Origin: Limnephilus marmoratus
Lineage: Eukaryota > Arthropoda > Insecta > Trichoptera > Limnephilidae
Length of the DNA stretch: 64,000 nt
Reading direction: 5' to 3'
NCBI GenBank assembly: GCA_917880885.1
Contig: OU862923.1
Span: 24,567,770 to 24,631,769, forward strand
The notes beneath the pieces are model-generated. The model did no database searches. It saw nothing but the letters and a program-made list of their open reading frames with translations, and was not told where the DNA came from. This document shows, one piece after another, positions 32,883-42,825 of the stretch; position 1 is the stretch's first letter, and each line of letters begins with the position of its first letter. The position numbers were made by a program, and so were the translations under genes.

Positions 32883-33927
32883 ATGGATAAAGTTGCAACT
32901 AAAATTGGTTCGTTAAAATTAAAACGGCAAAGGCTGTTTGGGAGAGTGCAGGTCGCATATGATCTCATTAAAGATTTAGAAAAAAAAACAAAACTTTGTC
33001 AATTTAAGGCTAGAATGGAAAAAATTGAATCCACGTACGAAGAGTTCCAAAACATTCAATGCGAATTGTCAGATCTGGTTTCGCTTCCGGAATTCGAATC
33101 AAAAAACGATATTTTAGAGGTTTCACGTGTTTTTGAAGAATTATATTTCCAAGTTACATCTGCGCGTGACATTCAATCGGACAAAAGTCACACAAGCCAT
33201 GACATTTCAAATGAGGAAATACAACCGCGTCCGATGCGAAGCTTACTAGCTCCGGAAATAAAAATTCCTATATTTAGTGGAAATATCGGAGAGTGGCCCC
33301 AATATTTTAATGTATTCAGGAGCCTTGTTCATGACAGCACTATTTTGAGTGACATTGAAAAATTTCATTATTTATTGACCTCTTTGAAGGGAACAGCTTT
33401 GTCATTGGTTAAGACTATTCCATTGATTCAAGAAAATTATGAATTAGCATGGGAAACACTGTGGAGTCATTATTCTGAGTCCAGGGCATTATTTATATAT
33501 AATGCCAACTCGATTTTAAATTGTAATTTTACTAATAATGAAGAGATTTTGAATGTCTTGCGTGAAAATCTCTCGGGGCTTCGCGAATTAAACCGGGGAA
33601 AATTATTTGAAGAATTCGTTTGTCATATGTTCTAAAATAGATTTAAAAACGCGTCGGTCTTTTGAATCTCTTGTTTAAAAAGATGAAATACCGGATACTG
33701 GAAAATTAATAGAATTTTTAGCAACCTAAAATCGAATAAATTTGTTATCGAATATTAAAGATAAAAGAGTAAAAAGGATGCTATTTGTATCCAACGAGAA
33801 TAGTAATAAAAGCAGTTGCCGAAAATGTGGAGCTTCGCATCATATTACAAAGTGCCAAGAGTTTCTGTCGTTGAATATGGTCAGTAGAAGGGACTTCGTT
33901 AAAAGGGAACGGTTATGTTTCAACTGA
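32883..33927 (+). pseudogene. gag: Bel/Pao Gag, broken
   Basis: Met at 32883 opens a 250-codon frame. It starts with a charged coiled region, then near residues 125-200 the BEL Gag (DUF1759-like) pattern FSGNIGEWPQYFNVFRSLVH and KFHYLLTSLKGTA. A one-base frameshift near 33600-33625 moves the reading to the Pol frame, where stops lie at 33676-33678, 33727-33729 and 33925-33927. The CRKCG zinc-knuckle sequence follows at about 33820. The last stop is a TGA where the second knuckle would have Cys (CFN-stop-LNSHLIKNC). Confidence 0.85.
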
Positions 33928-36900
33928 TTAAATTCGCACCTTATTAAAAATTGCCGTTCAAAGTTTCGATGCAAAAAGTGCAACCGAACGCACAATACTC
34001 TGCTACATACTGATGAAAGATCTCCTTCGCCAAACAACCGCAGTACTGCAACGGACGCGGACGGTTCTGTACAGTGTAATATTGCTTACGGGCGATCAAA
34101 ACGTTCGATATTACCTACCGCGCTAGCAGAATTCCTGGACTATTCGAGACCTAAACACCGAGCGCGGATTTTAATTGATACGGGTAGTGAAGTATCATTT
34201 ATGTCCGAAAACCTATATAATATTTTAGGACTACATTCACAAAAATGGTCCGGGAAAGTTCGGGGTATAAACAATGCTATTGTCAACAATGTACAGGGTT
34301 TAGTTACCTGTAAAATATTCTCTATTCAAAATCACTGCTTTGTGAAAGGGCAAGCTATAATAATATCAAATATTACTTCTAAAATTACGCCCGTAGATTT
34401 ACAAGAATCATTTGAAGATTTCAAACATTTAAATTTGGCTGACCCAGATTTCCAAAAGCAAGGAGACATTGATTTTCTAGTGGGATCAGATTTGATTGCG
34501 AACATATGGAGAAATGGATATGTATCAAGCCCTAAATGTAATTTGCTAGCAGTGAATACGATATTCGGGTATGTTATCATGGGTTCATGTTTACAAGGTT
34601 ATAATTCCGTACAACCCGTTATGACGTCAGCGTTGACTGCAGCTGAAAATAGTGACTTAAATTACGCAGTAAGTCGTTTCTGGGAAATTGAAGAGGTTTC
34701 TAACGAAATTATTCAGAATAAGGACGATAATGAATGCGAAACCATATTTCAATCGACAGTCAACCGGGAAGCGTGCGGCAGGTATATCGTGGCCCTACCT
34801 TTCAAGAACAGAGATCATGTGGATATCGGATGCACATATGATATCGCCTTTAAGAGATTTTATAATCTTGAAAAACGCTTGTCATTAAATCCAACATTGG
34901 CGGAACGTTACTGTAAATATATGGATGATTTCTTACAGCAAGGCTTCATGACAAAAGTTTCCCCATTGACTGAGATACCGAATACTTATTACATTCCACA
35001 TCATGCGGTTGTTCAAAAAATAGGAAATGATATTAAAATTCGGGTGGTCTTTGACGCCTCATGTAAATCTGATAAACAAATTTCGCTCAACGATTGTTTA
35101 TATTCGGGTCCAAAATTACAAAATGAAATAAGTCACATACTTTTAAAATTCCGTGTATACCCGATAGTACTCACTACGGATATACAAAAAATGTTTCTAC
35201 AAATTCGGTTGAGAGAAGAAGATACAAATTTTCAAAGGATTCTCTGGCGATCTTCACCTTTACAGCCGGTAGGGCAATATATACTTGGTACTGTCACATT
35301 CGGGGTGACTTCTTCGCCCTATTTGGCCATCAGAACTTTACATGAACTGGTGAAGGATGAAGGTACTCGATTTCCAAAGGCTTCTAAAGCACTGTTGTCG
35401 GACACATACGTGGACGACATCGTTACCGGTGAATGGGAACCGGAAAGCGCCGCTCAGCTGCAGACAGAGCTAAAAGAACTCCTTACAAAAGGAGGCTTTC
35501 AATTGAGAAAATGGATGAGCAATTCGCAGTCAGTTTTAAATAACATTCCAATTGAGCACCGGAGCCACACGAGTGGTAAAGTTGCATTTGATGATAGAAC
35601 ATCTTTCTCGTTGAAAATTTTAGGATTAATTTGGAATCCTGATAAAGATACATTTTCGTACTCAGTAGAAGAAAAAGAAAAGGTTTTTACAAAACGCGCA
35701 ATACTGAGCTGTGTTGCACGTATTTTTGATCCCATTGGATTAATAACACCTGTTGTTTTTAAGGTGAAATGTCTTCTACAGGAACTATGGAAATTAAAGT
35801 TAGGTTGGGATAAATCCCTCCCGGAAAATATTGTTAATTTATGGGAAAATTTCTTGGATGAATTACCTAGGTTATGTTATTTACAAATACCGAGACATTG
35901 CAGTACAATAAAAAACTCAAATTGTACTTTAGTAGGATTTTCAGATGCGAGTGAATTAGGTTACGCGGCTTGTATATATTTGGTTACGAACGAAGCACAG
36001 CCTCAAGTCACATTACTTACGAGTAAATCTAAAGTTGCACCGCTGAAAATATTATCAATACCACGTCTCGAGCTTATGGGAGCTTACCTACTTTCAAAGC
36101 TTGTAAAAATGACGAAGTCATCGATAGAAACTCTCGTGAAAATTACAGAAATAATATTGTTTTCCGATTCCACCATAGTTTTATCATGGATCAAGACACC
36201 ACCTCATACTTTGAAAACTTTTGTCGCGAACCGCGTTATCAAAATTATTGATGAAATCGAGGACGCAAAGTGGTACCACGTTGCGTCAAAAGAAAATCCA
36301 GCCGATTTTGCTTCTCGCGGTTTATGTCCATCGCAAATAATAGATAACCAATTGTGGTTTCAAGGGTCTCTTTGGTTGGCTCAGCCAAGTCAGAAGTGGC
36401 CATTGTCTTTACCGGAAAAATTAAAGGTTGAAGAGCTACCGGAAGTAAAATCCCATGTCTCAACAGTTTTCAGGCCGCTTGATTACTATGAGGGCCTACA
36501 ATTTTTCCGATTTTCTTCTTGGAATCGTCTTCGGAATGTGGTCGCTTGGTCGCTTAGGTTTATTTACAATACGCGGCAACGAAGCAGGAGTGCACGCAGA
36601 TTCGGAATTCTGACCTGCTCCGAAAGAAATCACGCTGTTAAAGTTATCTTAAAATGCGATCAGCAGTTCCATTTTCCAGATGAAATCAGAAAACTCAAAG
36701 GGGATGGGGTGACCCCAGTGACCTTTCAAAAATTAAATGTTTTTATTGACCACGAGAATTTACTTCGCGTTGGCGGGCGGCTTCGCAATTCACAGTTAAA
36801 TTACAATTCCAAGTTTCCAATAATACTTGCTAAAAATAGTAAAATAGCCGAGCTTCTTATATTATACTATCATAAAGTTTATTTACATGCCGGATCGCGA

Positions 36901-37803
36901 ACCTTGCAGTTCCTAATTCAACAAAATTACTGGATTATATCTGCCCGTAATAAAATAAAGAAACTAGATTCAAAATGCGTGAGATGCGCAAGGTTGCGAG
37001 CATCTCCGTCAGCTCCACTCATGGCCAGTTTGCCAGAAGCGCGTGTCACACCGAACCGCGTATTCAATCGTGTGGGGGTGGATTTGGCCGGCCCATACGT
37101 CCTAAAGGAAGGAAAACGCAGAGGTGCTAAGACATACAAGGCTTACTTTGCGATTTTTGTTTGCATAGGAACGAAGGCGATTCATCTCGAGGTTCTCTCA
37201 GATCTCTCGTTTGACAATTTCATCGCTACCCTCGATAGGTTTGTTTCACGACGGGGTATTTGTCAGGCCATTTATTCGGATTGCGGTACGAACTTTGTTG
37301 GGGCGAAACGCCATTTGATTGGAACACAAAAATTTTTAAATAGTTGTCGTAATGATGAACAAGTCATGCGTACATGTTCAGAAAAGGGAATAGTGTGGAA
37401 CTTTAACCCCCCCTCCAGTCCTCACTTCGGAGGACTATGGGAAGGGAACATTCGAGTCGTTAAAAATCATTTAAAACGAGTAATAGGGGACACTTCATTG
37501 ACGTTTGAGGAATTTACAACCATATTACATAAAATAGAAGCCATATTAAATTCTCGTCCTCTCTGTCCTCTAACCTCAGACCCTGAGGACATTCAGGCCC
37601 TTACTCCAGGTCACTTTTTAATTGGAGAACCGTTAATTTCGATTCCAGAATATAACTATTCAGAGGTTAAAATAAATCGTCTCAATCGGTGGGAACATTT
37701 AAAGAAAATGATACAACATTTTTGGCAGCGCTGGAATACAGAATATTTACAAGCTTACAAAATCGAGTCATATGGTATAAGACTACCCGTAACCTTCAAG
37801 TGA
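33928..37803 (+). CDS. pol: Bel/Pao Pol polyprotein (protease-RT-RNase H-integrase)
   Basis: The frame is open from 33928; the first ATG at 34201 is not the natural start because the aspartic protease motif DTGS lies upstream at 34177-34188. Counting from 34201, RT has catalytic D327 (LTTDIQKMFLQI) and YVDD at 403-406. RNase H has D582 (FSDASELGY), E624 (PRLELMGA), D656 (LFSDSTIVLSW) and NPADFASRG near 702. The integrase zinc-binding residues are H891, H896, C926 and C929; the DDE residues are D961, D1027 and E1081 (GGLWEGN). A one-base deletion near 37750 shifts the C-terminal integrase tail (DUF5641-like, to about 37973) out of frame. Domain order PR-RT-RH-IN with YVDD identifies Bel/Pao. 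Confidence 0.95.
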   Translation, partial: LNSHLIKNCRSKFRCKKCNRTHNTLLHTDERSPSPNNRSTATDADGSVQCNIAYGRSKRSILPTALAEFLDYSRPKHRARILIDTGSEVSFMSENLYNILGLHSQKWSGKVRGINNAIVNNVQGLVTCKIFSIQNHCFVKGQAIIISNITSKITPVDLQESFEDFKHLNLADPDFQKQGDIDFLVGSDLIANIWRNGYVSSPKCNLLAVNTIFGYVIMGSCLQGYNSVQPVMTSALTAAENSDLNYAVSRFWEIEEVSNEIIQNKDDNECETIFQSTVNREACGRYIVALPFKNRDHVDIGCTYDIAFKRFYNLEKRLSLNPTLAERYCKYMDDFLQQGFMTKVSPLTEIPNTYYIPHHAVVQKIGNDIKIRVVFDASCKSDKQISLNDCLYSGPKLQNEISHILLKFRVYPIVLTTDIQKMFLQIRLREEDTNFQRILWRSSPLQPVGQYILGTVTFGVTSSPYLAIRTLHELVKDEGTRFPKASKALLSDTYVDDIVTGEWEPESAAQLQTELKELLTKGGFQLRKWMSNSQSVLNNIPIEHRSHTSGKVAFDDRTSFSLKILGLIWNPDKDTFSYSVEEKEKVFTKRAILSCVARIFDPIGLITPVVFKVKCLLQELWKLKLGWDKSLPENIVNLWENFLDELPRLCYLQIPRHCSTIKNSNCTLVGFSDASELGYAACIYLVTNEAQPQVTLLTSKSKVAPLKILSIPRLELMGAYLLSKLVKMTKSSIETLVKITEIILFSDSTIVLSWIKTPPHTLKTFVANRVIKIIDEIEDAKWYHVASKENPADFASRGLCPSQIIDNQLWFQGSLWLAQPSQKWPLSLPEKLKVEELPEVKSHVSTVFRPLDYYEGLQFFRFSSWNRLRNVVAWSLRFIYNTRQRSRSARRFGILTCSERNHAVKVILKCDQQFHFPDEIRKLKGDGVTPVTFQKLNVFIDHENLLRVGGRLRNSQLNYNSKFPIILAKNSKIAELLILYYHKVYLHAGSRTLQFLIQQNYWIISARNKIKKLDSKCVRCARLRASPSAPLMASLPEARVTPNRVFNRVGVDLAGPYVLKEGKRRGAKTYKAYFAIFVCIGTKAIHLEVLSDLSFDNFIATLDRFVSRRGICQAIYSDCGTNFVGAKRHLIGTQKFLNSCRNDEQVMRTCSEKGIVWNFNPPSSPHFGGLWEGNIRVVKNHLKRVIGDTSLTFEEFTTILHKIEAILNSRPLCPLTSDPEDIQALTPGHFLIGEPLISIPEYNYSEVKINRLNRWEHLKKMIQHFWQRWNTEYLQAYKIESYGIRLPVTFK

Positions 37804-37976
37804 ATGACCTAGTGGTCATCAAAGATACTAGGAGTCCTCCGTTGAAATGGCCGCTCGGCAGGATAAGGGAGGTGAAACCGGGCTCTGACGGGGTCGTAAG
37901 ATTAGCCTCAGTACAAACCAGCGATGGTGTATATCTAGGGCCTGTCGCAAAGCTTTGCCTCTTACCTGTAGAATAA
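37750..37976 (+). pseudogene. Displaced C-terminal tail of Pol
   Basis: In the frame ending at 37976 the sequence reads NLQVNDLVVIKDTRSPPLKW, then LGRIREVKPGSDGVVRLASV and ends VAKLCLLPVE. This is the end of Bel/Pao Pol (DUF5641-like), separated from Pol by a one-base deletion near 37750. Confidence 0.85.
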
Positions 37977-38286
37977 GATAGTAACGTTTTTTCTTTTTTA
38001 TATGAATATTGGAATAGGTTCATATATATTTTTTTTTGTTTTATGCTTTCAATGGTTTCGCATTGATTGTGATTCAGCTATCTTTTGTTTAGTTATGGTT
38101 TTCGAGTTATAATTTTTTCTTTACATTCTGCACGTATAGTCTGTAGTTTCACGTGCACCTAGTTTGTAAGGAATAGATTAAATGTTAGGAATAGGTTTCT
38201 TTTCATAGTCTTTTAAATGTTAGGAGTAGGTTTCTTGGCCAGTTTCGATGGGTGTTGGAAAAATGGTATTTTTGGCGGGCGGTATA

Positions 38287-38683
38287 TGTTCGGGCAAATC
38301 TATACCTACTCCCATGTATCCCTCCCGTCTTACCTACCTATCCTGATATATCCATCTTGCTATTGTCACCGGTTCAAGATTGATTCCTAACCGTGAAATT
38401 AGTGCAATTTCAACACCGCGCGGTACTGGCAGCCCAAATACTTTGGTCTCGTCGCTTTATAGTCAAAACCCGGATCCGCGCAAGATACGTGCTTTCAACC
38501 GTGGAGTTATCTTGAGTGCATGAGTGTGGGACCCCAGGACGTCATCAGCAAGGTAGGGTCATCTTGTTTTCGGTGGACATCCCATTTTTTCCCCTTCATC
38601 CCTTTTTTCATTCCAACAGTGATAGGTAGAGATTCCGAACTCCGCGGAAGAAAGTAACAAGCTTCCAATCAGCTATCGAAACA
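38287..38683 (+). repeat. Bel/Pao 3' LTR
   Basis: Same length as the 5' LTR with about 7 differences by eye. The preceding GGCGGGCGGTATA could be the polypurine primer, but it is imperfect. GCAAC follows directly. Confidence 0.95.
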
Positions 38684-38688
38684 GCAAC

Positions 38689-38945
38689 CGTTTGTTTTGC
38701 TTTTCTTTTGACGTTTGCAATAACTCGATTTTGTTAGGGACAGAAAACGTACGATAAATAATTACATATCGCCAGAGCTTATTCATAACGCCAGAGCTTA
38801 CCAATATATACAGCCCATATTACTCGCAAATAATGCACTTTCTATCAGTGAAAGAATTTTTAAAGTCCATTCAGTAGTTTTTGCGTGAAAGAGTAACAAA
38901 CATACATCCATACGAACTTTCACCTTTAAAATAGGATTAATAGAA
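38689..38945 (+). repeat. Family D copy 2, right part
   Basis: Continues after the Bel/Pao insertion with two GCCAGAGCTTA words, then GTCCATTCAGTAGTTTTTGC, GTAACAAACATACATCCATA and ACTTTCACCTTTAAAATA, an ending seen, as I recall, in many insect dispersed repeats. Joining the two parts restores a continuous repeat with one GCAAC. Confidence 0.6.
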
Positions 38946-39051
38946 TTATAAAAATGAAACCGTGGAGAACAATTTTTGCACCAATAAGATAATTTATAAT
39001 TATAATAAACCTATGTATATAAGTTTACTCATATATAATGTGTACCTACGG

Positions 39052-39158
39052 GTACGAATCACACTAACTTCGGAATGTGATTCTACATGATGGTGCAAAT
39101 GAAAAAAAACTAATGTTTTTTTTGTCCAAATTCCAATACTTTAGAGCAGTTTCATGTA
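39052..39158 (+). mobile_element. Fragment of TGTCCGGGG-type TIR element
   Basis: CACTAACTTCGGAATGTGAT, TCTACATGATGGTGCAAATG and AAATTCCAATACTTTAG match the left half of the element at 17332-17700. The other end is missing. Confidence 0.5.
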
Positions 39159-39162
39159 ACAC

Positions 39163-39597
39163 TTTTGGGAGGCGGGTATGGGTATCGCCATCCCGGGAAC
39201 CATTTATCAGATAACCAACACCTCTGCCATAGATCATTCCAAGTGGTTCATTACGTTAGGAAGGGTTCATGGTGTGAGGTTTGGCAAGGTCTTGACGGCC
39301 TTGGGTCTGCCCATCTGGATCGAGAGAGACTAGTTATGGAGGTCTTTTGACCTCTCCAGCCAGAATCCCTCGACTTACCGTCTTGCATAGCAGTTGAAGG
39401 GATGGATTCGTACATTCGTCACTCCTGGACATACTGACCCCTAGATTCCTACCCTCCCCTTAGGCCTATTTCCTTTCTAGCACTTCCTCTTCTTCCTTTC
39501 CTTAAAAAACCCTCCACATAGCATCCGCTAAGATGACATAAGGCCTGGGGGAAATTATTTTCGTGGAATCTAGTGGATCCTACCGTAAAAAAAACGA
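39163..39597 (+). repeat. SINE-A, full-length reference copy
   Basis: Runs from GGGAGGCGGGTATGGGTATC through CAGATAACCAACACCTCTGC, GTCACTCCTGGACATACTGA and AAACCCTCCACATAGC to GTAAAAAAAAC. The poly(A) end sets this as sense orientation. No clear tRNA-like promoter at the 5' end, so it may be a LINE-derived SINE. About 435 bp. Confidence 0.65.
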
Positions 39598-39734
39598 GTT
39601 TGCTTTAGACCATACGACTGAAGTAAAACTTCTTTAGCTCCATCTATATGATAGAAAGAGAGAAGGAAAATGTGCGCGCGCACTGCTCTCTTGCTCCTGC
39701 AGTTTGATGCAGACTGAATGAACATACATAACAC

Positions 39735-39826
39735 ATCTCAAGTCGCCTAATTAGTTCTTCAGTAAGCGTCCATGCTTCCATTCCATAAAATAATATCGAA
39801 AACACGTAGCATCTGACTATTCGCAT
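39735..39826 (-). pseudogene. LINE RT fragment
   Basis: The minus strand encodes MRIVRCYVFSILFYGMEAW, then TLTEELIRRLE, a well-known stretch after the RT core in insect LINEs (YG-x-E-x-W). Only about 31 codons remain. Confidence 0.6.
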
Positions 39827-39839
39827 TCGTAATTGTAAT

Positions 39840-40530
39840 TAGTATTATAATTCGTATTGTAATCAGCTATGGAAAATAAATGTGAACATACTTTATATTC
39901 ATACCTAAATGTTTATTTTTTCTCGAATAGCAAGACATAAAAAATAATGACTTGTGACGCAGTTTCAACATCCGAGTGTTCTCTTCTCTTTAATTGTCTT
40001 TAGACACCGTATTTAAATTTCACACCTTTCGTTCAGCCATATTTCTTCGTTAAGCAACTAATTGAAAATTATGAAACTCGTTACAGGAATACTGAAATGA
40101 AAGAAATACAGACTACAGACGGTTTCAGCAGAGGCGTGAAGGCAGTTAGTTGAATGTTATGATCTCGACTTCCCCTTAGGAATCAGGGTGATGATGAATG
40201 TTGAACGTAAAAATATGTTGTTTGAAATTTCAACAATTAATTTTACGCACGTGAAAGTACGCCTCTAGCGTAAACATTCATTATCTAAATCGTATTATGC
40301 TTTACAACGCAAAATTTTCTTTTTCCGGGGCACGTTCTATGAGATTCCAAGTTACATATATATCTAATAATCAAAATATACTCTAATTTTATTTTATTTT
40401 ATTTTTTTATTGTATAAAATTGCATACAATGGGAATTTACACCCGCTAAGCTACTGCAAGTAGCTTGTCAGCTGTATCTGTAGCTTGTAACTGTTTAAAA
40501 ATCAACTATCATGAAATAATTGTACTACTT
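39840..40530. other. No gene recognised
   Basis: Unassigned AT-rich sequence. Confidence 0.4.
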
Positions 40531-40539
40531 GTTACGTTA

Positions 40540-41200
40540 CGGAATTGTTTCCCGTGCGAGCTAATAGCGAATTGACCCCTTGCACAGGCCCTCCGCCCCT
40601 CTCCCCGCACCGCGCGGCGCCCGTGCCAAGCGCCGAGCGGCTCCCCGCTCCCATTCCTTCGCCGGCCTTCGGCAGAATAACTGTGTTCTCCGTGATTCGC
40701 GCTAGGCGCTCTCCGTAAACGCTCACGATGTTTTACTTTAATTGTGTATTGTGCTTAAAGAGGTTTACGCCTACCCAGAATCCTGTCTGCCGACCGCCTA
40801 TCTCCTGCTTGTGAGTACCAATGAACCTTGCTACCCCTCTGTGTGCTAAGAACTGACATTTAAATTCACTAAACACGTGTAGAGAGAGTTGAGAGAAGCT
40901 CCCCCCGTTATGATAGAATTAATTAGAGATAGCCAAATACTCATGTGTGTAGTGCCGATGCTGGCCTTTTGTAGAACCCTGTTCACCTTTAATTGAATAA
41001 AACCCTTTTTCGTGCATAACAACTGTGTTCTGATTGAGGAAGGAGACCTGGAGATTTTGAGGAAAGGAAGGGGAGTAGGAATTAACAAGCGAACCACAGA
41101 CACTCGCCCTGGGTTTAAGAGGGACCTTGCTCGCGCCGGCTGTGCAGAGCTAGCCGCCGGCTTGTTTATTGCATGTCCTTTCCAGGTTTTGGGTTGAGCG
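40540..41200. other. GC-rich segment, no gene identified
   Basis: A CpG-rich block (about 40560-40720, with CCGCACCGCGCGGCGCCCG) is followed by ordinary sequence with an AATAAAACCC near 40996. AACTGTGTTCT occurs at both 40680 and 41021. Frames here (40532-40726 minus, 40846-41238 minus, 41012-41197 plus) show no domain. It may be an LTR or LINE 5' region, or a relic CpG island. Confidence 0.35.
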
Positions 41201-41204
41201 TTGG

Positions 41205-41275
41205 CCGCAAGTAGCGCCAATGCTAGCATACTAAACATGTAAAAGCGCTCTGGGCGTTAAATAAATAAATAAAAA
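41205..41275 (+). mobile_element. LINE 3' end with hairpin and (TAAA)n tail
   Basis: AGCGC at 41213-41217 pairs with GCGCT at 41245-41249, followed by (TAAA)n at about 41258-41275. The arrangement matches other LINE 3' ends in the window. How far the element extends upstream is unclear. Confidence 0.45.
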
Positions 41276-41567
41276 ATAAATTATATGTATGTACATATAT
41301 ATGTCGTTTATCTATGTATTGCTATAATAAGCACAGGAAATGTTTGAAACTTTCAAAATATGTACCTTCTTTCAACACTAACTAAGGTTTCTGGATAATT
41401 ACAACCACATGGCAATACATCTGAAAAGTTTAATTAATAATTACAAAACTCTTACGAAACTGTCAAACATGAATTTTACAGCGACATTTTGCAAAACAAT
41501 GATTGTTTAATCAAAATAAAATTTTCGAATGAACTCTTTTAATGAATTTACTTGAAATACTAAGTAA

Positions 41568-41709
41568 AGGCGGAAACACACTTGTGTGGTGTGGTGTATC
41601 GTGGCGCGCCAGAAGCATATTTGTAGGTTGTGGCGTGTCGACAAGCGACGAAGATGATTGGTTAATTTGTAGTCACGACACACCACACTACACAAGTGTG
41701 TACGACGCT
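41568..41709. mobile_element. Small MITE with TAA target duplication
   Basis: TAA flanks both sides (41565-41567 and 41710-41712). The ends are imperfect inverses: left AGGCGGAAACACACTTGTGT, right (inverted) AGCGTCGTACACACTTGTGT, both continuing into GTGTGGTGT. Only 142 bp, no coding. A TAA duplication suggests PIF/Harbinger. Confidence 0.6.
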
Positions 41710-41837
41710 TAAGTAAGAATCATAGGTATTTTAAATAGGTACCTGTGTTAGGTACCGAATTTGATTGAATGTTCTTATAAAATACAAAATTGAATGTTTG
41801 TAACATTATATGAAAAATGAAAATTTGAACAAAAAAT

Positions 41838-42275
41838 TATAGTAGATAAGTGGCACGCGAGCTGTTTGAAAACTGGATGTACTGGGACTGAATATATGGA
41901 ACGCGGGATGGGGGTTGGCGGGTCGTTTGAGCGGGAGAAGGGGAAGGGGAAGGGGAAGGGGAAGGGGAAGGGGAAGGGGAAGGGGAAGGGGAAGGGGAAG
42001 GGGAAGGGGAAGGGGAAGGGGAAGGGGAAGGGGAAGGGGAAGGGGAAGGGGAAGGGGAAGGGGAAGGGGAAGGGGAAGGGGAAGGGGAAGGGGAAGGGGA
42101 AGGGGAAGGGGAAGGGGAAGGGGAAGGGGAAGGGGAAGGGGAAGGGGAAGGGGAAGGGGAAGGGGAAAATATATGGGTGGGGAAGGAGAGGCCGAACGGG
42201 ACGAATGGGAAAAGACACGCAGGGAAAAACAATTTCTTTATTAGTGGCATAGCAACGCATGCTGGGAACTTGCTA
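41838..42275 (-). repeat. Family D copy 3, expanded by a hexamer array
   Basis: On the minus strand: CTAGCAAGTTCCCAGCATGC, TTTTCCCATTCGTCCCG, the (TTCCCC)n array, CATATATTCAGTCCCAGTAC, CAGTTTTCAAACAGCTCGCG, TGCCACTTATC. The order equals that of 52925-53200, where the pyrimidine tract is mixed rather than a pure repeat. Confidence 0.7.
41937..42168 (+). repeat. (GGGGAA)n array, about 38 units
   Basis: Nearly perfect hexamer tandem with no visible interruption. Because the unit is six bases, all frames stay open and give pure dipeptide repeats (GK, GR, PF, PS); these frames are not genes. The length in an assembly may be unreliable. Confidence 0.97.
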
Positions 42276-42629
42276 GTTCAACTTAAAAATCAGTTTATCG
42301 TGTTGTTAGCAAGATATACAGCAGTTGTGTTGACTAGCGTTTGTTTTTTACATTCCACTAAAAGTTATAATGCACAAAGGCCCGTGTTATTTGATTAACC
42401 TGGCGACTTTAACTTTTCAAATAAGCTGTTAATGTGTTTCCAGAATACCGGACCCGTCCGCCTTTTATACATCAAACAAGCATTTAGTTCCATCAACGAC
42501 ATCGCAGAGCAAAGATATTGTAACTCCAAAAATCATTTGTTTGCGAAAACTGAGATATAAAATTTTGAAACCTTAAGAATTGATATGTTTTAAGATTTTC
42601 ACGGCCAAAAGTATTTTCGTTATTTGTTT

Positions 42630-42825
42630 TTGGGGTGTTAAGCCGTGTTGTACTAACTCCTTCTTTAGCCAACGTTTCGGACAGCGTTGCAGTGTCCATC
42701 ATCAGGGCAGATCCGGCAGATCCCGTAGATCACACATCTACCGGATCTGCCGGATGATGGACACTGCAACGCTGTCAGAAACGTTGGCTAAAGAAGGAGG
42801 TAGGACAACACGGCACAAATAACGA
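42630..42825. repeat. Long palindrome with hammerhead-like arms
   Basis: Arms of about 75 bp (GCCGTGTTGTACTAACTCCT... against AGGAGGTAGGACAACACGGC) flank a centre with GATCCGGCAGATCC. Each arm contains CTGATGATGGACAC...TGTCCGAAAC or a variant (42674-42705 minus; 42751-42783 plus). Frames at 42493-42822 are mirror images arising from the palindrome. Penelope-like elements often carry such ends. Confidence 0.7.

Larger units (their letters stand above)
32244..38683 (+). mobile_element. Bel/Pao LTR retrotransposon, full length
   Basis: Two 397-bp LTRs (TGTTCGGG...GAAACA) flank a 5.6-kb interior with gag and pol. The 5-bp target duplication GCAAC lies at 32239-32243 and 38684-38688. By eye the LTRs differ at about 7 positions, roughly 98% identity, so insertion was fairly recent. 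No env-like frame is present between pol and the 3' LTR. Gag has a frameshift and three stops and pol one frameshift, so this copy is not autonomous. It is nested in family D. Confidence 0.95.

Noticed and set aside
37977..38286. An envelope-like gene in the Bel/Pao element
   Set aside because: Only about 310 bp lie between the end of Pol and the 3' LTR, with no frame of interest.
41775..42260. Long frames of pure dipeptide repeats on both strands
   Set aside because: Produced by the (GGGGAA)n hexamer, which keeps every frame open.
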